Shown here in pieces: positions 14,663 through 19,970 of a stretch of 19,970 nt of DNA (the stretch's first letter is position 1; every line of letters begins with the position of its first letter). The stretch lies in contig CALGGJ010000059.1 of assembly GCA_937915745.1 (NCBI GenBank), forward strand, positions 1 through 19,970, in the 5' to 3' direction. The notes under the pieces are model-generated. The model did not search any database. It was given only the letters and a program-made list of their open reading frames with translations, and was not told where the DNA came from. Origin of the DNA: an uncultured Prevotellaceae bacterium (lineage in GTDB: Bacteria > Bacteroidota > Bacteroidia > Bacteroidales > Bacteroidaceae). The position numbers were made by a program, and so were the translations under genes.

Positions 14663-17428
14663 TTACCAACTTATTAGCACTTTGCCTCCAACGGTGAACC
14701 ATGCACCTGGCTGCTCGATGTTTGCATAGTCGTAATACCGATGTGAGGTGATGTTGTTGGCCTTGGCATAGAATTGGTAATGTGGGGCATCCCATTGCAT
14801 TCGGAGGTCGAGCTGAGCGAACGAGCCATACGACTGGCGCTGACCGGTTTGTGCGTTCTCAAACCATCCGGTGCGGTCTTTGTAGATGAATTCCCACTGG
14901 GCAGAGAGGTGTGAGAAGAGGTGGTGGCGCATGGTGGCTACGAACTTATGACGCAGATAGACAAGCTGGTTGGCGTAGGTGGCCCACTGCTCTTCGCCGG
15001 CACGGCGTTGGTGGTCGTAGCAGTAGCTGAGGCTTATATTATATATGTAGGGTGTGGTATAAAGGCGGTGGAATTTAAGACCGATGTAAGCTTCGGCCCC
15101 ATAGTTGTCGATATTGCTGTTGGCTGTGGTCCATACGTCGGCTCCCTCTGGTTTCACCCAGTCGATCATGTCGGTTCCCTTACGGTAGAACACCTTCAGT
15201 TTGGCATCTGCAATGCCGGCTCCGTAGCTGGCTCCGACGGAGTAGTCGGTGCTCTTCTCGGGTCTCAGGTTGATGTTGCCTTCAAGTCCCGGACCGTTGT
15301 AGTAGAGGTCGGTGTAGGTTGGTGTACGCAGACTTTGGTTGAACGAAGCAAAAAGACGAAAGGCATCTGTCACACTCCATCCTATGTCGATACCAGGGTA
15401 AAGCCGCATACCTCCGTCAATGCTGCTGCTACGGTGAGCCAGAAGACCGGCCGAGAGACTCCAAGCCTTCCACAAAATATCGTGTTCAATGTAGATACCT
15501 ACGTTAGAACGTCCGTCCTCGTATTTATAGCCAGAGTGATGGTTGATGCGATCGGGATCGATGGCACGTCCCAACCTTGTGCTGAGGATGTTCTCGCGTC
15601 TGAATTCTATACCAACGGCCGTCTTTCCAAGTGCCCACTGAGTCCAGCCGTTGAGATGTCCGCCATAGACCGTAGTGAGGTGGTAGTTCTCGTAGGCCGA
15701 CGGATTGTTGCGCAGCCAGATGTAGTGGTCGTTCGAGCGGTTCCAATACAATTGAGGCAACAGGTGTATCCGACCCTTCACTTCGCCTTGCAGCGAAAGG
15801 AGATAACGTGTGTCGGCCTCGTATTGCGAGTTGCTGCCTGTGCCGTAGAATGTATTGGCACCATATCGCATGTTGCTCACTCCTGCCTGGAACGACAGGT
15901 CGAGGCGGCGTGACGAATATCGTTCGTTCCAGTAGGCATGAGCGCGTTTCATGTCGCTGTTGTCCGATGCACCGTCGCTTTGTGTCCATCCGCCACTGAT
16001 GCGGTTGGAGAACGAGCCCGACCGGAGATTGATGTGTGCTGAGCCGCCAAATGTACCGTACGAACCACCTTGCAGATGGATTCCGGCGGTGTTGTTTGCC
16101 TCACTCTTGGTTACGATATTGATTACTCCCGAGAAAGCCGACGAACCATACACGCGGCTCGCTCCACCTTCGATGACCTCGATGCGCTCGATATCGTCGG
16201 GAGTAACAGGGAGGTCGAATGTGAGATGCCCTGTGTGAGGATTGGAGATATTAACACCGTTCAGCATTACTGTGAGCTGATCTTCATTTCCTCCGTTCAC
16301 GCCTATGTCGGTCTGTACGCCCATGCCACCGCGCTGACGCACATCGACTCCGGCAACAAGTTTCAGCAAATCGTTCACACTCTGAGCCGAACTGTTTTCA
16401 ATGTCGGCACGACTCAAAGACTGTACCAGACGTGCCGCTTTGTCTGTAGGAATAGGAATGATAGAGGCTGTGATTTCAGTTGTAGGAAGAATAACCGACC
16501 CGCTGTAGGTCTCTTCCGATGTGACGGAGCCAATTGGCCGCAACAGATGACCGGCATGCTTTTGACCATCCAAGTCCTCTACGCTCTCAGCAAAACTATA
16601 CACAATATCAATCTTCTCGCTCCGCGACAGAGCTGCAGGATTTGTTCCCGGTTCACCCTCGGGTACAGGCAGTCCACGCTTTCGGTAATAATCAGTCCAA
16701 AATGATGTTACCCGGCCCGATGTATCGTGGAACGACATAGGTTCACACCCGAAAATGTGATGTCCCGAGCCATCAATATACGACAATTGCACCAACTCGC
16801 TGCAATAAATACACGAGTCGGTAGGTGAATAAATATCGTCGTAAGGCCGCCCAATATAAGTTAGTGCCTTGTCGATACAAACCGTTATGTTGCCGAGGTT
16901 CTTAAGTCGGCCTATCAAAATCATTGGCCGACCGGCAGGTGTTTTATCAGTGTTTCGTATAAAATTATCAATCGGATTAAGCCATACTCCATGCTGCGTC
17001 GTAGCTTCGAGTGCATACCATTCGCCGTCTTTCCGATGGGCAATGGCTACATGTGTAATGTCAAGACGGTCGAAACCTTGAGTTACAGATGCGATTGCAT
17101 CGCTCAGCAGGCGGTCAGGTCTGGATTGTGAGGGAGTTGTGTTCACTGCGGTGAAAAGCAAATCGCCTTCTTGCAGCATACCGACACTGAAAGGCGGAAT
17201 GTCGTCGTCGTACTCATCTGATATACACGGGAATTCATCAGTGCGTTCGGTCGTGCAGGTCGCAACCTTTGCAGTGGCCGACTGTGGAGTTGCAAACACG
17301 AGAGTCGCTACACTCAGCACCCCTGTGATAATTTCCCTGCCGAGGCTTCGGAAGATGGCGTCAGAGTGACGTGTGAAGTGAGTCCACCTGATAGTGTCTT
17401 GTTTTAGTTGAAGGTTTTGTTTGTTCAT
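14663..17428 (-). CDS. C92 permuted papain-like domain fused to a BtuB-like TonB-dependent receptor
   Basis: The uninterrupted frame is 938 residues from an ATG at 17479. Numbering below uses that start. The second ATG at 17428 (residue 18) is preferred because it has purine-rich AAAGAAGT upstream, whereas 17479 lies 12 nt from the rplT terminator stem. The hydrophobic signal is at about 49-70, after a long basic segment. Residues about 99-290 match the YaeF/YiiX (C92) permuted papain-like family: GDLLF, H143 in THVAI, E158 in ALEAT, C226 in IYCSELV, and the closing PVPEGEPGTNP. Next come a TonB-box-like ILPTTEITAS (330-339), a complete plug (SRADI, VDVRQRGGMGVQTDIGVNGG, DDIERIEVIEG, RVYGSSAFSGVINIVTK) and a beta barrel ending in Trp. 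The plug resembles BtuB. The C92 part should therefore sit in the periplasm tethered to an outer-membrane transporter. The cargo is unknown, and no B12 riboswitch is visible in the 135 nt upstream. Confidence 0.88.
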   Translation of the reverse strand: MNKQNLQLKQDTIRWTHFTRHSDAIFRSLGREIITGVLSVATLVFATPQSATAKVATCTTERTDEFPCISDEYDDDIPPFSVGMLQEGDLLFTAVNTTPSQSRPDRLLSDAIASVTQGFDRLDITHVAIAHRKDGEWYALEATTQHGVWLNPIDNFIRNTDKTPAGRPMILIGRLKNLGNITVCIDKALTYIGRPYDDIYSPTDSCIYCSELVQLSYIDGSGHHIFGCEPMSFHDTSGRVTSFWTDYYRKRGLPVPEGEPGTNPAALSRSEKIDIVYSFAESVEDLDGQKHAGHLLRPIGSVTSEETYSGSVILPTTEITASIIPIPTDKAARLVQSLSRADIENSSAQSVNDLLKLVAGVDVRQRGGMGVQTDIGVNGGNEDQLTVMLNGVNISNPHTGHLTFDLPVTPDDIERIEVIEGGASRVYGSSAFSGVINIVTKSEANNTAGIHLQGGSYGTFGGSAHINLRSGSFSNRISGGWTQSDGASDNSDMKRAHAYWNERYSSRRLDLSFQAGVSNMRYGANTFYGTGSNSQYEADTRYLLSLQGEVKGRIHLLPQLYWNRSNDHYIWLRNNPSAYENYHLTTVYGGHLNGWTQWALGKTAVGIEFRRENILSTRLGRAIDPDRINHHSGYKYEDGRSNVGIYIEHDILWKAWSLSAGLLAHRSSSIDGGMRLYPGIDIGWSVTDAFRLFASFNQSLRTPTYTDLYYNGPGLEGNINLRPEKSTDYSVGASYGAGIADAKLKVFYRKGTDMIDWVKPEGADVWTTANSNIDNYGAEAYIGLKFHRLYTTPYIYNISLSYCYDHQRRAGEEQWATYANQLVYLRHKFVATMRHHLFSHLSAQWEFIYKDRTGWFENAQTGQRQSYGSFAQLDLRMQWDAPHYQFYAKANNITSHRYYDYANIEQPGAWFTVGGKVLISW

Positions 17429-17491
17429 ACTTCTTTGTACTACTTTTGTCGGGCTATTACCACATTTATGCAGGGCCATTAATATAGAAGA

Positions 17492-17513
17492 ACGGAGAGC
17501 CGTGGCCCTCCGT
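17492..17513 (-). terminator. Terminator after rplT
   Basis: ACGGAG (17492-17497) pairs with CTCCGT (17508-17513), and the inner bases GCC/GGC extend the stem with one mismatch. On the minus strand it is followed by TCTTCTATATT. It lies about 50 nt after the rplT stop and separates the ribosomal-protein operon from the TonB-receptor gene. Confidence 0.65.
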
Positions 17514-17563
17514 CGGTTTATATCTTACGGTCGCCCGTATTTGCTGCCGTTCTGCGATTGTGT

Positions 17564-17908
17564 CTATTTCACTTTCTCAACAACAGCCTTGAATGCCTCT
17601 GGGTTGTTGAGCGCGAGATTGGCTAATGTCTTGCGGTTGATTTCGATTCCTGCCTTGTGGATTGCTCCCATGAGTTGTGAGTATGACAGACCTTCGAGGC
17701 GTGCAGCGGCGTTGATGCGCTGAATCCACAGTGCGCGGAATTCTCTCTTCTTCTTACGACGGCTTACAAATGCGTATGTGAGACCCTTCTCGTAAGCATT
17801 TTTTGCTACGGTCCACACGTTCTTACGTGCACCGAATTGACCCTTGACGCGCTTCAGGATTTTCTTTCTTCTTGCTCTTGAGGCAACATGATTTACTGAT
17901 CTTGGCAT
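17564..17908 (-). CDS. rplT: 50S ribosomal protein L20
   Basis: A 114-residue protein, normal for L20. It is recognised by PRSVNHVASRARRKKILK at the N-terminus, the basic helical GQFGARKNVWTVAKNA segment, FRALWIQRINAAAR, and the C-terminal IEINRKTLANLA. It binds 23S rRNA early in large-subunit assembly. It is the last gene of the infC-rpmI-rplT unit. The 113-nt gap from rpmI is long for this operon and can form two small hairpins (TAATC-GAAT-GATTA and GCAGT-AAGCG-ACTGC), which could be part of leader control. That role is only inferred. Confidence 0.97.
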   Translation of the reverse strand: MPRSVNHVASRARRKKILKRVKGQFGARKNVWTVAKNAYEKGLTYAFVSRRKKKREFRALWIQRINAAARLEGLSYSQLMGAIHKAGIEINRKTLANLALNNPEAFKAVVEKVK

Positions 17909-18021
17909 AGTTTTCTTTTCTTTTTGAATGTTAGCGGCAGTCGCTTACTGCTCTTTCCAGGCTAATCATTCGATTAAACATTTTGTTGATTTCTTTTTTT
18001 GCTTACTTGTTTCTAAGATGT

Positions 18022-18219
18022 TCAACGCAGGCACAGTAGGTCGCGTACTTGCTTTACGTTTGCAGAAACTACGATTGCTGAGTGGTCGAGGTTTCTCTTT
18101 TGCTTCTTAGTCTTCTTAGTCAGGATGTGACTGTGGTAAGCGTGCTGGCGTTTAATCTTACCTGTTGCGGTAAGTTTGAAACGCTTCTTAGCTGCTGAGC
18201 TTGTTTTTACTTTTGGCAT
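18022..18219 (-). CDS. rpmI: 50S ribosomal protein L35
   Basis: A 65-residue protein, normal for L35: MPKVKTSSAAKKRFKLTATG at the start, then KIKRQHAYHSHILTKKTKKQKRNL. It is a small, very basic structural protein of the large subunit. It lies between infC (55 nt upstream) and rplT, the gene order conserved across most bacteria. Confidence 0.97.
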   Translation of the reverse strand: MPKVKTSSAAKKRFKLTATGKIKRQHAYHSHILTKKTKKQKRNLDHSAIVVSANVKQVRDLLCLR

Positions 18220-18274
18220 TTTTCTGTTTGTTTAATGTGTTATTACTTGTGGTGGCAACGTATATACCAAGACG

Positions 18275-18886
18275 TTACGCACCTTCTTGTTCTGTCTCGG
18301 GTTCTGCCTGTGCCTTTGTTTCGGTTTTGTTTGGTTGGCTCTTTTTGTTTCCGCCACCGCTGCCTGGTTTCTTAGGTGCAAGCATGATGTTCATCTTCTT
18401 GCCTTCAAGTGTAGGCATGCTTTCTACTTTGGCTATGTCTTCAAGGTCGTTGGCCAGGCGTAGCAGTAGCACTTCGCCTTGTTCTTTGAATACTATTGAG
18501 CGTCCCTTGAAAAATACATAGGCTTTCACCTTGTTGCCTTGGCCGATGAATTCGCGTGCATGCTTCAGCTTGAATGCATAGTCGGCATCGGCTGTCTGTG
18601 GTCCAAACCGTATCTCCTTTATCTCTATCTTCACTTGTTTGGCCTTCATCTCTTTGGCTTTTTTCTTGATTTGATAGAGGAATTTGGAGTAGTCGATGAG
18701 ACGACAAACCGGAGGTTGTGCTGTTGGCGAGATCTCGACAAGATCTACTTCCATTTGTTCTGCCAGTCGAAGTGCATCTCGTGTCGGTACGACTTTGGAC
18801 TCAATGCCTTCGCCTACGATTCTCACTTCGCGTACATGAATCTGTTCGTTGACTCTGTATTGCTGTTGTTTCTTGTCACCTTTCAT
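18275..18886 (-). CDS. infC: Translation initiation factor IF-3
   Basis: A 203-residue protein from the ATG at 18886. It has the N-terminal domain YRVNEQIHVREVRIVGEGIE, the linker KKKAKEMKAKQVKIEIKEIRFGP, and the C-terminal domain KLKHAREFIGQGNKVKAYVFFKGR. A Bacteroidota-style Gln/Glu/Lys-rich tail follows. IF-3 binds the 30S subunit and checks start-codon pairing. The frame is open to an ATG at 18997, but that codon lies upstream of the -7 box at 18975-18982 and would not be in the transcript, so the start at 18886 is chosen. A non-AUG start between these points (for example a GTG at about 18958) cannot be excluded. It is the first gene of the infC-rpmI-rplT unit. Confidence 0.95.
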   Translation of the reverse strand: MKGDKKQQQYRVNEQIHVREVRIVGEGIESKVVPTRDALRLAEQMEVDLVEISPTAQPPVCRLIDYSKFLYQIKKKAKEMKAKQVKIEIKEIRFGPQTADADYAFKLKHAREFIGQGNKVKAYVFFKGRSIVFKEQGEVLLLRLANDLEDIAKVESMPTLEGKKMNIMLAPKKPGSGGGNKKSQPNKTETKAQAEPETEQEGA

Positions 18887-18974
18887 GCGTTGGTGGGTTC
18901 CTTCGGTTGTTGTACTATTTGTTTTTGCGGTTGGATTATTCTTTTTTGTTGAATGCACTGATGCAAATCGGGCG

Positions 18975-19004
18975 CAAAGGTACGAAATAATTGGCAATTA
19001 ACAA
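18975..19004 (-). promoter_or_regulatory. Promoter of infC-rpmI-rplT
   Basis: On the minus strand TACCTTTG (18982-18975) matches the Bacteroidota -7 consensus TAnnTTTG. A TTG (19004-19002) lies 19 nt upstream, the expected -33 element and spacing. It sits between thrS and infC, so the ribosomal unit can be transcribed independently of thrS. The leader to the ATG at 18886 would be about 80 nt. Confidence 0.8.
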
Positions 19005-19075
19005 TTAAAAATGTATGATAATTAATCGTTGTCGGTTGTTTTTTTGATTAAGCACCTATGCTTTTTCATTTTTGC

Positions 19076-19970
19076 TTAAATGTTTTCTGTCATTTGACGT
19101 ACTTCGTCCTGAATCTTCCGGGCAAATTCGGCACAGGTCATTGTGCCTTGGTCGCCTTGTCCTTGGCGGCGTACTGATACTTTGCCTTCTGTTTCTTCTT
19201 TTTCGCCGACGATGAGGATGTATGGTATGTGTTTCATCTCGTTGTCGCGGATCTTACGGCCGATTTTTTCATTGCGGTCATCTACGATTGTCCGTACGTC
19301 TTGTGTGTTGAGGTATGTGGCTACTTGTTGTGCGTAGTTGTTGAATTTCTCTGATATCGGCAGAACGGCGACTTGGTCGGGCGTGAGCCAAAGTGGGAAG
19401 TGTCCTGCGGTGTGTTCTATGAGTACGGCAATGAATCGTTCCATGCTTCCGAATGGTGCACGGTGTATCATGACAGGGCGGTGTTTTTCGTTGTCGCTGC
19501 CCGTGTATTCAAGTTGGAACCGCTCTGGCAGGTTGTAGTCAACCTGTATGGTGCCGAGTTGCCACCTGCGTCCCAATGCGTCTTTTATCATGAAGTCGAG
19601 TTTTGGTCCGTAGAATGCGGCTTCGCCTTCTTCTTCGTGGGCAGGGAGGCCTTTTTCGCGGCAGGCTTCGATGATGGCGTTTTGTGCTTCTTCCCACACT
19701 TCGTCGCTACCTATGTATTTTGCTTTGTTGTTTGGGTCGCGCAGGCTTATTTGAGCTTCGTATTCTTTGAAGTCGAGTGCCTTGAAGATGATGTTGATGA
19801 TGTCCATCACGCGCAGGAATTCGTCTTTCACTTGGTCTGGGCGGCAGAAGATGTGTGCGTCGTCTTGTGTGAATGAGCGTACGCGTGTGAGGCCGTGCAG
19901 TTCGCCGCTTTGTTCGTATCGATATACGGTTCCGAACTCTGCGATGCGTAGTGGCAGGTCTTTGTATGAG
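19076..19970 (-). CDS. thrS: Threonyl-tRNA synthetase, C-terminal part
   Basis: The last 298 residues of ThrRS; the gene runs off the right edge of the window. The partial sequence begins SYKDLPLRIAEFGTVYRYEQ. It contains motif 2 (YRYEQSGELHGLTRVRSFTQ), AHIFC, the EAAFYGPKLDF and WQLGTIQVDYNLPERF segments, motif 3 in HRAPFGSMERFIAVLIEH, and the anticodon-binding domain from about LWLTPDQVAVLPIS to the end. The enzyme charges tRNA-Thr in the cytoplasm. It lies upstream of infC, as in many bacteria, with an internal promoter between them. Any internal ATG here (for example at 19831) is not the true start. Confidence 0.97.
   Translation of the reverse strand, partial: SYKDLPLRIAEFGTVYRYEQSGELHGLTRVRSFTQDDAHIFCRPDQVKDEFLRVMDIINIIFKALDFKEYEAQISLRDPNNKAKYIGSDEVWEEAQNAIIEACREKGLPAHEEEGEAAFYGPKLDFMIKDALGRRWQLGTIQVDYNLPERFQLEYTGSDNEKHRPVMIHRAPFGSMERFIAVLIEHTAGHFPLWLTPDQVAVLPISEKFNNYAQQVATYLNTQDVRTIVDDRNEKIGRKIRDNEMKHIPYILIVGEKEETEGKVSVRRQGQGDQGTMTCAEFARKIQDEVRQMTENI

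Noticed and set aside
14921..15913. A 330-codon open frame on the plus strand opposite the TonB receptor
   Set aside because: It is fully antisense to the conserved receptor region, with no recognisable domain and no start context.

Overview
The window looks like a chromosomal segment of a Bacteroidales bacterium, probably Prevotellaceae or a close relative. The reasons are: a thrS-infC-rpmI-rplT block of Bacteroidota type, Bacteroidota -7 promoter boxes (TAnnTTTG), starts without clear Shine-Dalgarno sites, secreted multi-modular glycoside hydrolases ending in short sorting-tail-like sequences (YDINGR / YNLLGQR followed by a basic end), and a BtuB-type TonB-dependent receptor. No lineage was tested by a search.

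Layout, left to right. (1) 53-1238, minus: two small zinc-ribbon membrane proteins, one with an RDD domain, visibly more AT-rich than their neighbours. (2) 1666-8382, minus: a three-gene operon with gaps of 26 and 43 nt, encoding a nitroreductase-family protein, a 1339-residue secreted GH51-type alpha-L-arabinofuranosidase, and a secreted GH27 enzyme carrying an NPCBM-like insertion. It looks like a plant-glycan side-chain degradation unit without SusC/SusD. (3) 8918-11259, plus: a secreted DUF362 protein fused to a LamG domain, then a secreted DUF2271 protein. (4) 11397-14014, minus: fabD followed by a GH13 alpha-amylase-type enzyme, overlapping as TAATG. (5) 14663-17428, minus: a single polypeptide joining a C92 (YaeF/YiiX-type permuted papain-like) domain to a complete BtuB-like TonB-dependent receptor. 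(6) 17564-19970, minus: rplT, rpmI, infC and the 3' part of thrS, with a clear promoter ahead of infC.

Two things stand out. The first is the C92-TonB receptor fusion, which places a putative amidase/peptidase in the periplasm in front of the TonB box of an outer-membrane transporter. The second is a family of leader repeats found at three gene starts (nitroreductase operon, DUF362 gene, fabD). Each has one TATCTTTG box facing the gene, followed on the gene side by tandem 43-48 bp units. These units carry the same box in inverted orientation plus a small hairpin, so box and first unit form a perfect or near-perfect palindrome. All three copies have the same polarity relative to the downstream gene, which suggests a mobile or selected promoter/leader cassette rather than random repeats.

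The intergenic stretches 1239-1665, 8383-8917 and 14015-14662 hold repeats, hairpins and terminators. I see no convincing gene in them and no tRNA, rRNA, CRISPR array or insertion sequence in the window.
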